This document shows positions 30,530 through 40,109 of a stretch of DNA of 64,000 bases, piece after piece. The translations under genes and the position numbers were made by a program. The notes beneath the pieces were generated by a model. The model saw nothing but the letters and a program-made list of their open reading frames with translations, ran no database searches and was not told the origin of the DNA. This DNA is from Acidobacteriota bacterium (lineage in GTDB: Bacteria; Acidobacteriota; Terriglobia; Acidiferrales; UBA7541), in NCBI GenBank assembly GCA_003223325.1, contig QHYS01000057.1, forward strand, positions 62,001 through 126,000, read 5' to 3'. Position 1 is the first letter of the stretch; each line of letters begins with the position of its first letter.

Positions 30530-31434
30530 CTACTGGGCCTCTGCGTAGACCAGCTTCACGTCGGCGGCAATCCGCTCGACGTTTGCAAAATCCGGATGCT
30601 TCGCATGAAGCTCCGTAGTCAGCAGCATTCCGGCTTCTTGAGCTCGAGAGCGCGCCCCTGAAGCTCCTGCAGCATCGCACGTTGTTTGGCGATCAGCGAG
30701 CCGTCTCCGAGTTCGCCATGATCCGGCACGATCAGGCGCGGCTTCAGGGGCTCGACCTTATCCAGGACTGCCAGCCAGCCTTTCATCGTTGCCTCGCCAT
30801 CGGGCATGATCGGAAAAAGCTTGCTCTGCACGATATCTCCGGGAATCAGCACGCTATCCTCTTCGACGAAGACCAGCATGTCTCCCTTGGTGTGCGCCGC
30901 TCCCAGGCAGAAGAGTCGCGCGCTCACGCCGCCGAGATCGAGTTTCATCTCGCCGTCAAGCAGAATGTCCGGCGTTCGCAGCTTCACGTCCTGCAGCAGA
31001 TCCTTGTTTTGCTGCGACATTTCGCGAAAGCGCGCCATGTGTTGCGGGAGCCGCTGATTCAGCTCCTCCTGCTGCACCACCGGCCGAATCAGCACCGTGT
31101 GCGGCGGGAACGCCTGCTCACCGGTGGTGTGCTCGGAGTGATAGTGCGTAGTCGTGAGGTAGAGATTCTGGCCCTTCGCCAGCTTTTCCACTGCCCGCAT
31201 CACGGTGGCCCCGTTGCGCGTGCCGAGCCCCGTATCGATCACCAGCGTCCCGCGGTTTCCCACAACAATCCCAATGTTGGGAAATCCCACCAGCGCGTAG
31301 ACATGCTCGGAAACTTGCTTCAGCGTCTGCTCGGACACAAGCGGCTGCGCCAACTGTGCCCTCGCCACGCACGCAAAAATCAAGCACACCGCCGCCGCCA
31401 ATCCCGCAACCTCGCCATTTCGTGGAATCCTCAT
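30530..31434 (-). pseudogene. Secreted MBL-fold metallohydrolase with a frameshifted C-terminus
   Basis: From ATG 31434 a signal peptide (L-A-A-A-V-C-L-I-F-A-C-V-A-R-A-Q) precedes an MBL domain: V-V-G-N-R-G-T-L-V-I-D-T-G-L-G, zinc motif T-H-Y-H-S-E-H (usual Asp replaced by Glu), L-G-A-A-H-T-K-G-D and P-G-D-I-V, and V-P-D-H-G-E. The frame stops at 30619 right after A-L-E-L-K-K. One frame over, A-G-M-L-L-T-T-E-L-H-A-K-H-P-D-F continues to a stop at 30530, matching the family tail. A short deletion plus frameshift near 30640 explains this. The core domain is intact, so the truncated protein may still fold. Confidence 0.75.
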
Positions 31435-32252
31435 AACGCCGTGACCTCGCATTCCTCTAGACCGAATCTTATACACCCGACTCCCTCGTGAGTGAACTAC
31501 CTTGTCTCTGAGCGGGGCCCTTGCGTCTCAAAAAACGCTGCCACGTGCTCCAACGCCTCTTTGCAACGCCGGCTCTAAGGTCTTTCCGACTCGCTCGTTC
31601 GGGGTAGCAAAGGAGAGGCAATGGAAATCATGCCGAAGGAGCTGAAGAATCAGCAGACGCTGCGGCACGCCATCGAGAGGGCTGTAAAGCTGCGGGCTGA
31701 AACCGAACGACCGGATCGCACAAACCAAGCGGCCGTGTGCACTCGAGCGCCCGGCGGCAGTTCTAGATCCGCGAATTGGCGGCCAACACATTTCAATTCT
31801 GATTGTCGGCGTGAAACCAAACATGTTCTGCCGCAACTGTGCTGCGCGAAACCCCGGTACCGCGGGGGCTGCCACAGTTACTCTTTGCCGCCATTGCCTG
31901 GCAACGCGCCGTGGTTAAGGTCTAGATCGGTGCCATTTTATGAGGAACGTTATGCTCATCCAAAGTACAATCAGTTCAGCAACAAGCTTCAGTAGGTCGT
32001 AGCCCAGTCCGCGCACGTGTTCCTCCCGCACAGGGCGCGGATTCTACCACTTTTTTTATAAGAACCTCTCGGCACCCGCATTGTGGAAATTTCGTTCCCG
32101 ATTAGTTAGCAGCGCCCGCTCATGTGCCGCATCGTACGGACGGTGAGGTGCTGCCCAGCGAAAGCCAGACAGTGTAACGTGTCGGATTGGGAACGCTCAG
32201 GGATTTCCTGTATTTCAGCGGAAACCGAGCCCTTTGCTATGATCCCTGGATT
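31435..32252. other. Long region without a convincing gene
   Basis: A 124-codon frame (31621-31995, plus) has a protein-like start (M-P-K-E-L-K-N-Q-Q-T-L) but decays into improbable sequence. An overlapping frame encodes from ATG 31823 a 31-residue zinc-ribbon-like piece with two C-x2-C pairs (C-R-N-C ... C-R-H-C) ending at 31918. They may be remnants of one frameshifted small gene. Nothing else is recognised. Confidence 0.3.
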
Positions 32253-32615
32253 GTGACAAGTGTGCTCGTTGTAGACGATCAAAGCGTCGTTCGTCGAAAC
32301 ATCCGCTCGTTGCTCGCGGAGCAGACCGGCTGGTTACTGTCCGAAGCTGAGAATGGCAAGGTTGCTGTGGATCTCACCCGTAAGAATCGCCCCGATATCG
32401 TGGTGCTCGATCTCGTCATGCCCATAATGAATGGATTCGAAGCGGCAATCGAAATTAGGAAGATTGCTCCACGTACGAAGATAGTCTTCATCAGTAGCCA
32501 TTACGCACCCGACCAAACCTCCGCAGTTACGCGGCTGTTCGGAGCCGATTTCGTGTCAAAGTCCGAGGTCGGAAAAGAGCTCATCCCCACAATCAACCGC
32601 TTGCTGGACGTATAA
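32253..32615 (+). CDS. Single-domain response regulator (CheY-like receiver)
   Basis: Starting at GTG 32253 the product is 120 aa and consists only of a receiver domain. The acidic pair is D8-D9 (V-V-D-D-Q), the phospho-acceptor D53 (V-L-D-L-V-M-P), then the Ser switch (F-I-S-S) and Lys 103 (F-V-S-K). The open frame extends upstream to TTG 32187, adding 22 residues unlike the family; I therefore prefer the GTG. No output domain and no kinase gene adjoin it, so its partner is unknown. Confidence 0.8.
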   Translation: MTSVLVVDDQSVVRRNIRSLLAEQTGWLLSEAENGKVAVDLTRKNRPDIVVLDLVMPIMNGFEAAIEIRKIAPRTKIVFISSHYAPDQTSAVTRLFGADFVSKSEVGKELIPTINRLLDV

Positions 32616-32700
32616 GCTGTCTTAAGGATCTTAAGGACTTGACGAACGCTCCGCCGCGCAGATACCATTATTCATCCGCGCTGCAGCTGCGCGGGGCGAT

Positions 32701-32813
32701 CTTCATGCAGAGTGGCTGAGGGGTTCGGGCCCGACGACGCCACGACAACCGGACTGACGCAGTTAGCCAGTCGGCAGGTGCCAATTCCCGCCCGGTTTGC
32801 GGGGGACATGAAG
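32701..32813 (+). promoter_or_regulatory. SAM-I-type riboswitch aptamer upstream of thrC-thrB
   Basis: P1 is formed by CTTCATG (32701-32707) and CATGAAG (32807-32813). Inside are, in order, AGAGTGG, GAGGG, GGGCCCGACGACGCCACGA, CAACC, a hairpin (GACTGACG...CCAGTC), GGTGCCAATTCC (32777-32788) and a P4 hairpin (CCCGC...GCGGG). This is the conserved order of the S-box/SAM-I core, possibly the SAM-I/IV variant. A terminator-like hairpin follows at 32835. Folding was done by eye only. Confidence 0.85.
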
Positions 32814-32834
32814 CGTCGTAGGAAAGGGCTTTTC

Positions 32835-32872
32835 GCCTCGTTCCCCCACACCCGGAGCGAGGCATTTTTTTT
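32835..32872 (+). terminator. Rho-independent terminator of the SAM riboswitch expression platform
   Basis: GCCTCG (32835-32840) pairs with CGAGGC (32858-32863), followed directly by A and a run of eight T. It stands between the aptamer and the thrC start, the classic arrangement for ligand-controlled premature termination. Confidence 0.8.
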
Positions 32873-32907
32873 GGCGCGCAGGGGCCCGGCGCAGCCCGGA
32901 GACGGCT

Positions 32908-34158
32908 ATGAGCGAACACTACACGTTGCGCTGCCGGGAATGTAATCGCGACTGGGGCAATCGCCCCGGCTCGATTTGCGAAGACTGTCTCGCCCCGCTC
33001 GAAGTCAAATACGACCTCGACGCCGCGCGCGCGAGCTTCACACGCGAAAATATCGCCCGCCGCCCCGCCAGTCTCTGGCGCTATGCGGAACTGCTGCCGA
33101 TTCCCGCAGGATACAGACCCGAAATTCCCGTAGGCATGACGCCGCTGGTCTCTTCGGCAAGGCTTGGCGCGCAGATTGGCTCGCGCCGCCTCTACATCAA
33201 AAACGACGCGGTGAATTTCCCCACGCTCTCGTTCAAGGATCGCGTTGTGGCCGTGGCGCTTACGCAAGCCAAAGCCTTCGGATTCCAAACCGTGAGTTGC
33301 TCTTCCACGGGAAATCTTGCCAACGCTGTCGCAGCCCAGGCGGCGCGGCAGGGCTTCGACGCCTGGATCTTCATCCCTGCCGATCTCGAGCCCGCGAAAA
33401 TTCTGGGCACCCAGGTTTTCGGCGCGCGCCTCGTGCGCATCGCCGGAAATTACGACCAGGTGAACCGGCTCTGTTCGCAGATCGGAGAGCGTTTTCACTG
33501 GGGCTTCGTGAATATCAATCTGCGGCCCTACTATGCGGAAGGCTCCAAGACAGTGGGCTACGAAATCGCCGAACAGCTCGGCTGGCACCTCCCCGACAAC
33601 ATCGTCGTGCCTATGGCCGGCGGTTCGTTGATCACAAAGATTCATAAAGCCTTTCAGGAATTGATTGCGCTCGGAATCGTAGAATCAAAGACCGTGCGAT
33701 TCTTCGGAGCTCAAGCCACTGGTTGCTCGCCCATCTCCCGCGCCGTCAAGAACGGCAAAGACGAAATCGATCCGCAGAAACCCTCCACGATCGCGCGCTC
33801 TTTGGCCATCGGCAATCCCGCCGACGGGCTTTACGCGAGCCGCGCCATCCGCACGAGTGGGGGCTGGTCCGAAGATGTTTCCGATGAAGAGATCGTAGCC
33901 GGCATGGAGCTTCTGGCTACAAGCGAGGGAATCTTCGGGGAAACAGCCGCGGGCGTAACCGTCGGATGCGCGAAGGCGTTGATCGCGCAGGGCCGCATAC
34001 AGACTGACGAGGAAACCGTCCTCTGCGTCACCGGCAACGGCCTCAAAACTACCGACGCGCTCGCCGGCCGTTATCCTCTGGAGGACGCCATCGAGCCGCG
34101 CCTGGCCGCGTTTGAAAAGTTCATCGGACAGACCATGGCCGTTTCCGCCGTCTCGTAG
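32908..34158 (+). CDS. thrC: Threonine synthase
   Basis: PLP enzyme converting O-phosphohomoserine to threonine. The 416-aa protein begins with a zinc-ribbon-like segment (C9, C12, C24, C27; two C-x2-C pairs). The fold-type II core follows: G-M-T-P-L, the PLP lysine K110 in L-S-F-K-D-R, the phosphate-binding S-S-T-G-N-L-A-N-A and the late G-E-T-A-A-G-V-T. The short enzyme with N-terminal extension resembles the plant/Thermus type rather than E. coli ThrC. GGAG lies 7 bases upstream of the ATG. It is preceded by a SAM-type riboswitch and terminator and followed 2 bases later by thrB. Confidence 0.93.
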   Translation: MSEHYTLRCRECNRDWGNRPGSICEDCLAPLEVKYDLDAARASFTRENIARRPASLWRYAELLPIPAGYRPEIPVGMTPLVSSARLGAQIGSRRLYIKNDAVNFPTLSFKDRVVAVALTQAKAFGFQTVSCSSTGNLANAVAAQAARQGFDAWIFIPADLEPAKILGTQVFGARLVRIAGNYDQVNRLCSQIGERFHWGFVNINLRPYYAEGSKTVGYEIAEQLGWHLPDNIVVPMAGGSLITKIHKAFQELIALGIVESKTVRFFGAQATGCSPISRAVKNGKDEIDPQKPSTIARSLAIGNPADGLYASRAIRTSGGWSEDVSDEEIVAGMELLATSEGIFGETAAGVTVGCAKALIAQGRIQTDEETVLCVTGNGLKTTDALAGRYPLEDAIEPRLAAFEKFIGQTMAVSAVS

Positions 34159-34160
34159 TC

Positions 34161-35141
34161 GTGCCGCCGGATTCTGTCAGTTCAGGCGGCCGCGTTTTTT
34201 CTGCTGTCGTTCCCGCTTCTAGCGCCAATGTGGGATGCGCTTTTGATTCCGCCGCGATTGCGCTCGCCCTTTACCTTCGTGCTTCGGCCGCGCCGGCGGA
34301 ATCCGGTTTCCAGCTTAACTATCGCGGCGCGAATGCCGACCAGATTCCGCGCGATGCAAGCAATCTGCTCGTGCGAGCGATGCAGAGCGCAGCAGCCGCC
34401 ATGGGTGCCTCGCTTCCTTCCGTGCATCTCGACGTGCACAACGACATTCCGCTGGCTGTCGGTCTCGGTTCGAGCGCCGCGGCGATCATCGCCGGAGTTC
34501 TGCTCGGAGGAAGGCTCTGCGGCAGCGAGCTCCTGCCTGCGGAAACACTTCGACTCGCTATGGAAATCGAAGGCCATCCCGATAACGTCGCCGCGGCACT
34601 CCACGGCGGCTTTGTGGTGGCTGCAAAGCCGGAAGGCGATGCGAGCGCATTGGTCGCCAAGGCAAACGTTTCGCAGAACCTGGATTTCATCGCCGTGATT
34701 CCGGAAGTGTCCCTGCCTACAGAAAAGGCGCGCGCCGTGCTTCCGGCGCAGTATTCGCGTCGCGACGTTGTTGCCAACCTCCAGCGCACCGCGCTCCTCG
34801 CGGCGCGCTTCTTCTCTGGCGGCGAACTCTCGCCGGAAATATTCCGCGACGCGCTGCATCAGCCGTATCGCAGTCCCCTCGTTCCAGGCATCGCGGAATG
34901 CCTCGCGTTTCGCCATCCGGGTCTCGCGGGCGTGTTCCTGAGCGGAGCAGGCTCGGCGGTTATGGCCATTGCGCGCCACAGCGCCGGGGAAATTGGAGAC
35001 GCCTTGGTCGGCGAGTTTCGGCGGAAAGGGACCGGCGCGCGTGCTCTTACATCGAGAGCAGACAATAGCGGCGCCAAGCTTTTCGCGGGTGACTTGCGGG
35101 CCGTGGAGGCCGCTGAATCGCGCCTCAAATCCCGGCCGTAA
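34161..35141 (+). CDS. thrB: Homoserine kinase (GHMP family)
   Basis: Phosphorylates homoserine to the substrate of threonine synthase. The 326-aa protein has the N-terminal P-A-S-S-A-N-V-G-C-A-F-D-S, the ATP loop P-L-A-V-G-L-G-S-S-A-A-A near residues 95-106, E-G-H-P-D-N-V-A-A-A-L-H-G-G near 136-149, and the C-terminal G-V-F-L-S-G-A-G-S-A-V motif. It starts with GTG two bases after the thrC stop, so the two genes are almost surely co-transcribed. Its stop lies 4 bases from the convergent dapD stop. Confidence 0.93.
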   Translation: MPPDSVSSGGRVFSAVVPASSANVGCAFDSAAIALALYLRASAAPAESGFQLNYRGANADQIPRDASNLLVRAMQSAAAAMGASLPSVHLDVHNDIPLAVGLGSSAAAIIAGVLLGGRLCGSELLPAETLRLAMEIEGHPDNVAAALHGGFVVAAKPEGDASALVAKANVSQNLDFIAVIPEVSLPTEKARAVLPAQYSRRDVVANLQRTALLAARFFSGGELSPEIFRDALHQPYRSPLVPGIAECLAFRHPGLAGVFLSGAGSAVMAIARHSAGEIGDALVGEFRRKGTGARALTSRADNSGAKLFAGDLRAVEAAESRLKSRP

Positions 35142-35145
35142 ACGA

Positions 35146-35985
35146 TCAGCGAAGCAGATCTTCGAGCTGGGTGCGCAGGTCGGTCTTGGCGTCGCGGTAT
35201 TTCACGATCACCGGCGTGTAGAGCGAAAGCCCCCAGTCTTTGCCGCGTCCGTGAGAGATGGCGCGCGAGCCAGCCACGACGACGGCCTTTTCGGGGATGA
35301 TCAAAGGCTGATCGTCGCGCGCGGTCAGCACATTTCCGCTGCCGAGATCGTAGACGGGCGTAGAGCGATTCAGGATGGTTCCGGTGCCCAGAACAGCTCC
35401 GCGTTTCACGACCGTGCCTTCGTAAACGCCACAATTTCCCCCCACGAGCACCTCGTCCTCGATGATGACGGGCATCGCGCCGACCGGCTCGAGAACTCCG
35501 CCGATTTGCGCCGCCGCGGAAATATGGCAGTTCCTGCCGACCTGCGCGCAACTCCCGACGAGAGCGTGCGAATCGATCATGGTCTGTTCTCCGACGTAGG
35601 CGCCTACGTTGATGAACATCGGAGGCATGCAAGTGACGCCTTTGCCGAGAAAGCAGCCGTCCCGCAGGCTCGATCCACCCGGAACGATACGCACCGCGCT
35701 GGCGAGGGTTACGCTTTTGAGCGGATAAGTGGCCTTGTCGAAGAATGCTTGTCCCGCGCCGTTACTGGACATGGGCACGACCGCGCCCATGCGGAAGCCC
35801 AGCAGAATGCCCTTCTTCACCCAGCGGTTTACGCGCCAACCGGTCGGCGAAGTCGTATCCGGTTCGGCGGCCCGAACGCTTCCGTCGTTCAAACCATCTT
35901 TGAATTCCTGGAAAAGCCGTAGATGTTCATCGCCGTATCGGTCGGGAGGCTTATCGAAGAGCGACTCAATTTGCTCTTGCAACAT
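35146..35985 (-). CDS. dapD: 2,3,4,5-tetrahydropyridine-2,6-dicarboxylate N-succinyltransferase
   Basis: Succinylates tetrahydrodipicolinate in the succinylase branch of diaminopimelate/lysine synthesis. The 279 aa match DapD. Key segments: [16 protein letters not shown], then left-handed beta-helix hexapeptide repeats with [31 protein letters not shown] and [15 protein letters not shown]. The start overlaps the dapA end by 20 bases. Last gene of the lysC-dapB-dapA-dapD run. Confidence 0.95.
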   Translation of the reverse strand: MLQEQIESLFDKPPDRYGDEHLRLFQEFKDGLNDGSVRAAEPDTTSPTGWRVNRWVKKGILLGFRMGAVVPMSSNGAGQAFFDKATYPLKSVTLASAVRIVPGGSSLRDGCFLGKGVTCMPPMFINVGAYVGEQTMIDSHALVGSCAQVGRNCHISAAAQIGGVLEPVGAMPVIIEDEVLVGGNCGVYEGTVVKRGAVLGTGTILNRSTPVYDLGSGNVLTARDDQPLIIPEKAVVVAGSRAISHGRGKDWGLSLYTPVIVKYRDAKTDLRTQLEDLLR

Positions 35986-36868
35986 GCCTGTCTCCGACGA
36001 GGCCCAAGCACTCGAGCACGCCGCGGATTTTCTCCTCGTTTTCGGGAAGCGGAGGGCACAAAGGAAGCCGCCACACCGGCTCGAGCAAACCCATCGCTGC
36101 CATGGCCGCCTTCACGGGAATCGGGCTCGATTCGATGAAATTCACCTCCATCAACGGAAGGAATCTGCGCTGCAGACGCCTCGCTTCCTCGAAATTGTTT
36201 TCCAGGCAATGACGAATGAGCTGTGTCATCTCCGCCGGAATTTCGTTGGACACCACGGATATAAGGCCCTTGCCGCCAAGAGCGATGATGGGCAGCGCGA
36301 GCGCGTCATCGCCCGAGAGGACCATAAAATCTTCCGGCAAGTGGCCGAGCATGGACGCGACTTGACTGATGTCGCCCGAAGCCTCCTTGATTCCGACAAT
36401 GTTGTCGATTTCCGCAAGCCTCCGCAGCGTGGCGGTGTCGACATTTGTGGCCGTTCGGCGGGGCACGCTATAGAGGACAATTGGCAGCGAAATCGCCGAA
36501 GCAATCGCTTTGTAGTGTTGGTGGAGTCCTGCCGGCGTGGGTTTGTTGTAGTACGGGGTTACCGAAAGGATTCCGTCCACGCCCATTGACTCCAGTTCCT
36601 TCGCCAGGGCGATCACTTCCGCTGTGTTGTACCCGCCTGCTCCGGCTAGTACGGGAACGCGGCCGCCGGCTTCTTCCATGGCGATTTCCACGATGCGCAG
36701 GTGTTCGTGTCGGCCGAGTGTGGGGTTCTCACCGGTCGTGCCGCAGGGCACGAGGAAATCAATTCCCGCATCAATCTGGCGGCGTACCAGCCTGTGAAGG
36801 GCCCGTTCATCGAGCGAAAAATCGCGCCGAAACGGAGTGACTAACGCGGTGCCGCATCCTGCAAACAT
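35966..36868 (-). CDS. dapA: 4-hydroxy-tetrahydrodipicolinate synthase
   Basis: Condenses pyruvate with aspartate semialdehyde, the committed step to diaminopimelate. The 300-aa TIM-barrel shows G-T-T-G-E near residues 43-47, Y-Y-N-K-P (106-110), catalytic Tyr 133 in V-L-Y-S-V-P and the Schiff-base Lys 161 in V-G-I-K-E-A-S-G-D. The gap to dapB upstream is 9 bases; the end overlaps the start of dapD. Operon position next to lysC supports the assignment. Confidence 0.95.
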   Translation of the reverse strand: MFAGCGTALVTPFRRDFSLDERALHRLVRRQIDAGIDFLVPCGTTGENPTLGRHEHLRIVEIAMEEAGGRVPVLAGAGGYNTAEVIALAKELESMGVDGILSVTPYYNKPTPAGLHQHYKAIASAISLPIVLYSVPRRTATNVDTATLRRLAEIDNIVGIKEASGDISQVASMLGHLPEDFMVLSGDDALALPIIALGGKGLISVVSNEIPAEMTQLIRHCLENNFEEARRLQRRFLPLMEVNFIESSPIPVKAAMAAMGLLEPVWRLPLCPPLPENEEKIRGVLECLGLVGDRHVARAN

Positions 36869-36877
36869 TTGGCCTCC

Positions 36878-37573
36878 TCAGTGCCGGTCGAACAAAACGT
36901 CACTAAATTCAAACCAACCCTTTTTGCCGATCACCCATTTCGCGGCCGTGAGTGCGCCGCGCGCAAAGCCTTCGCGGCTACGCGCGGTGTGACGCAACGT
37001 GATCGTGTCGGCCGCGGAATCGAAACCAATTTCGTGCGTGCCTGTATGAGCGCCCGCCCGGTTCGAGCTTACATCGACGCGCCGGCTCGGATCGGCCTTT
37101 TTCATCTCCTCCACCAATTTCAGTAACGTGCCGCTCGGCGCGTCTTTTTTTGTGGAGTGATGAATTTCCCAGGCCCACGCTCCGTACTCCTTGTAAGGAG
37201 CGAACTGCCGCGACGCCTCCGAGACCAAACGTAGAAATATATTAACGCCGATGGAGAAGTTCGGACTCCATACCAATCCCGTGCGGGCCTTTTTCACGGC
37301 GGCTTTGGCGCGATCCATCTCGTCGGTCCAGCCCGTCGTGCCGATGACTGCGTTAATACCCGCGGCAGAGAGCCGCTCGATATCCGTCAAGACCGCCTCA
37401 GGAACAGAAAAATCCACGGCCACGTCGATGCCGCGAAAGCGCTCCCGCGTGATGCCCCGGCCATTTTCATTTTCGGCGATATCGAGGCGCAGCGGAACCT
37501 CAAACCCGTAATCGGAAGCAAGTTGCTCCACGAGGTGGCCCATTTTGCCGTATCCGATGATCGCCAGATTCAT
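36878..37573 (-). CDS. dapB: 4-hydroxy-tetrahydrodipicolinate reductase
   Basis: NAD(P)H-dependent reductase following DapA. The 231-aa protein has the dinucleotide motif I-I-G-Y-G-K-M-G-H at the N-terminus, V-D-F-S-V-P-E-A near 53-60, G-T-T-G-W near 78-82 and the catalytic segment E-I-H-H-S-T-K-K-D-A-P-S-G-T at 136-149. It is slightly shorter than E. coli DapB (about 270), within the range for compact bacterial forms. It starts 4 bases after the lysC stop. Confidence 0.94.
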   Translation of the reverse strand: MNLAIIGYGKMGHLVEQLASDYGFEVPLRLDIAENENGRGITRERFRGIDVAVDFSVPEAVLTDIERLSAAGINAVIGTTGWTDEMDRAKAAVKKARTGLVWSPNFSIGVNIFLRLVSEASRQFAPYKEYGAWAWEIHHSTKKDAPSGTLLKLVEEMKKADPSRRVDVSSNRAGAHTGTHEIGFDSAADTITLRHTARSREGFARGALTAAKWVIGKKGWFEFSDVLFDRH

Positions 37574-37577
37574 TTCT

Positions 37578-38957
37578 TTAATCGAAAAAGGCCGGATCCG
37601 CGCCGCGAAAAAATTCCTGGTGCAAGAGTTTCACCGTTCTCTCCGCATCACAAGCCGCAACGACGAAACCAAGATTCAGCAGCGATGCGCCCTGCGAAAT
37701 CATGCGAATATTGATCCCCCGCAAAGCGCCAAAGGCGCGAGCAGCCACGCCAGGCGTATGCCGCAGATTATCCCCGACGATGCAAACGATGGCCTGGTCC
37801 CTTTCGACGCTGACCTCGGAAAATTCTTGCAGAGCCTGGCAGATTTCGCCGAGTCGCGCCGGATCGTCTATGGTCAAGGAGACACTGACTTCGGAACTCG
37901 CCAGCATGTCCACGGCGGCTTCCGCGCGGCTGAAGATCTCGAAAATGCGATAGAGAAACCCATGCGCCATGAGCATGCGCGTGGAGCGGATATTGACGAT
38001 GTGAATCCCGCGCTTGCAGGAGATCGCTTTGATGACATTGGAGCAGGGCACCGCCTCGGCAACGATTCGCGTGCCCGAGACATCCGGACGCCGCGAGTTC
38101 AGCACCACGACGGGAATATTCTTTTCGATCGCAGGCAGCAAGGTCGAAGGGTGCAGCACCTTAGCGCCGAAATAGGCGAGCTCCGCCGCCTCCGCGAAAG
38201 AGATCGTTTCAACGCGGCGCGCTTCAGGCACAAGTTTCGGATCGCAGGTCATGACGCCGTCAACATCGGTCCAAATCTGAATCTCCTCGGCAGCGATACC
38301 GGCGCCGATTATGGCAGCGCTGAAGTCGGAGCCTCCGCGGCCGAGTGTGGTGGTCACGCCGCTTTCGGCGGCGCCGATGAACCCTCCGAGCACCGGCACT
38401 TTGCTTTGGCTGACGAGCGGCAAAATCTGATCTCGCGCGCGAGCGTAGGTCTGGGAGTATAACGGCGTAGCCGCTTTGTGGCGCGCATCGGTGAGCACCA
38501 CGCAGCGTGCATCCACATGCGCGGCGTTGATACCAAGATGGGGAAACACAAGGGCGATCAAGCGGCTCGACAGGCGTTCTCCATAGCTCGAGAGAGCATC
38601 GACGAATTCGGGACCGAATTCACCGAGAACCGCCAATTGCCCGAGCAAGTCAGCCATTTCTTGAAAATGGCAGTCGAGAGTCCCCCGGAGTTCGCCCTGA
38701 CTCGACACCGGAAGCAACAAGCCGATTTCGCGCTCGTGCATTTCCCTCAGGGCGTGCAGCCTTTCGAGCAGTCGATTTCCCTCGGGCCCGCCGGCGACCG
38801 CCTCCTCACCCAAAGTCAAGAGCTGCTGGGTGGTCTTGCCCATGGCTGAGACCACCACAACGGGTTCGCGGGCGAGCGCTCGCCTGACGATTGCCGCCAT
38901 GCGTTCCACCGCGGGAGCCGATTCGAGAGACGAGCCGCCAAATTTCATTACAATCAT
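37578..38957 (-). CDS. lysC: Aspartate kinase
   Basis: Phosphorylates aspartate, the entry to lysine, threonine and methionine. I start at ATG 38957 (AGGAT about 10 bases upstream): M-I-V-M-K-F-G-G-S-S, the universal aspartokinase start. The open frame runs to 39035, but those codons lie mainly in a dispersed repeat. About 459 aa: the kinase domain includes T-T-L-G-R-G-G-S-D-F-S-A and W-T-D-V-D-G-V-M-T-C-D-P, followed by two ACT domains, as in monofunctional LysC. It lies in a dap gene run with a lysine riboswitch further upstream. Confidence 0.93.
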   Translation of the reverse strand: MIVMKFGGSSLESAPAVERMAAIVRRALAREPVVVVSAMGKTTQQLLTLGEEAVAGGPEGNRLLERLHALREMHEREIGLLLPVSSQGELRGTLDCHFQEMADLLGQLAVLGEFGPEFVDALSSYGERLSSRLIALVFPHLGINAAHVDARCVVLTDARHKAATPLYSQTYARARDQILPLVSQSKVPVLGGFIGAAESGVTTTLGRGGSDFSAAIIGAGIAAEEIQIWTDVDGVMTCDPKLVPEARRVETISFAEAAELAYFGAKVLHPSTLLPAIEKNIPVVVLNSRRPDVSGTRIVAEAVPCSNVIKAISCKRGIHIVNIRSTRMLMAHGFLYRIFEIFSRAEAAVDMLASSEVSVSLTIDDPARLGEICQALQEFSEVSVERDQAIVCIVGDNLRHTPGVAARAFGALRGINIRMISQGASLLNLGFVVAACDAERTVKLLHQEFFRGADPAFFD

Positions 38958-39000
38958 GCCGCGATCATCCTTTGCCCAACGTGCAGAATCTCTGAAAAAA

Positions 39001-39070
39001 GCTGATCCCTCGGTCCTCCGCCCCAATACGGGCAAAACCGGCGCGTATTGGGGACCCCGGTCGGGATGAC
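39001..39070. repeat. Dispersed palindromic intergenic repeat, copy 3
   Basis: The unit begins GCTGATCCCTCGG and ends CGGGATGACA, with an inner inverted repeat CCCCAATACG / CGTATTGGGG (39021-39052). It is related to the copies at 8844 and 12463. It lies between dapE and lysC and explains the false upstream extension of the lysC frame. Confidence 0.6.
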
Positions 39071-39095
39071 AACGTGCCTTCTATGATCAACAAGA

Positions 39096-40109
39096 TCATG
39101 TAAGAGCCAGAAGCTTTTTCACCATCTGCTGATAGATGGCGCTCGCCGCCACAAGCTCTTTCTTAGATACGCGCTCTTCGCTCGTATGCGCCACGTGGAT
39201 AGTGCCGGGACCAAGTAAATAAGGCTTGCCCCAGCTATTGCCGAATACGGGCACGTCCGTCGTATAGGCAACGATGGAAGTCTCAAACCCATCGAGGCGG
39301 TCCAAGCGAATCTCCGGGATGCACAGAACTTCGCGGACCTCGGCTCGATCACCAACTGCACCGATCACGGCTTCCCGAACCGGCGCGGCATCGCCGACCA
39401 ACCGAATGGCGATTTCGGCCATTGCCGAGTCTGGAATCACATTGGGTGCTCGCCCCCCGGAAATGACGCCGATGTTCAAAGTGCTCCGGCCGAGCACAGG
39501 GTCTTCCGGCAAAGCGATCCTGCGAATCTGCTGGAGCGCATCGAGAAGCTTTTCAATGGCCGAGTCGCCCAACTCGGGATGGGCAGAGTGCGCCAGTTTG
39601 CCGCGGGCTTCGACTTCGCAGCGCAGCAGACCCTTGGTGGCTAGCGCCAGTTTATTTTCCGTTGGTTCTCCGTTTATCAAGAAGCGCGAGCCTCGCGGGT
39701 TCCGAGCGGCGGCGTAAGCTCCGGCGCTGTTGCGCTCTTCGCCAACTACAAAAAGCAAACCGAAATCACGCACGCCGCCCTCGAGCAGGCCCTCCGCGGC
39801 TCCGATCATGGAGGCCATAATGCCCTTAGCGTCCGCGGAGCCGCGTCCCCAGATAGAGTCGGCATCTTCTCGCGAGGGGAAAAAGGGAGGAACGGTGTCC
39901 ATATGAGTCGACAGCGTAACCACCAGATCTCCCCAATGAGCGAATACATTGAAGCGATCGGCCTCGATGGGCCACCGTTCGAGCTGTCCCGCAAAACGGG
40001 CGCTTAAAGGGGCGAGGGTATTTAGCAGGAACTCTCCTACCGCTGCCTCGTGGTTGGTCACAGATTCGATATCCACGAGCTTGCGCGTAAGCTGGAAAAT
40101 GTCGGTCAT
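39096..40109 (-). CDS. dapE: M20 family amidohydrolase, probable succinyl-diaminopimelate desuccinylase
   Basis: Zinc peptidase-family deacylase of about 338 aa. Metal and catalytic motifs: S-T-H-M-D-T-V-P (metal His and catalytic Asp), G-R-G-S-A-D-A-K-G (bridging Asp) and V-V-G-E-E-R-N-S (catalytic Glu pair), then the dimerisation domain and a late T-I-H-V-A-H. M20 members include DapE, ArgE and LysK, which are hard to tell apart; the neighbouring lysC-dapBAD genes and upstream lysine riboswitch favour DapE. ATG 40109 or GTG 40115 could be the start. Confidence 0.8.
   Translation of the reverse strand: MTDIFQLTRKLVDIESVTNHEAAVGEFLLNTLAPLSARFAGQLERWPIEADRFNVFAHWGDLVVTLSTHMDTVPPFFPSREDADSIWGRGSADAKGIMASMIGAAEGLLEGGVRDFGLLFVVGEERNSAGAYAAARNPRGSRFLINGEPTENKLALATKGLLRCEVEARGKLAHSAHPELGDSAIEKLLDALQQIRRIALPEDPVLGRSTLNIGVISGGRAPNVIPDSAMAEIAIRLVGDAAPVREAVIGAVGDRAEVREVLCIPEIRLDRLDGFETSIVAYTTDVPVFGNSWGKPYLLGPGTIHVAHTSEERVSKKELVAASAIYQQMVKKLLALT

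Noticed and set aside
38958-39035. N-terminal extension of lysC
   Set aside because: Partly encoded by a dispersed repeat; the conserved M-x-V-x-K-F-G-G-S-S start is at 38957.
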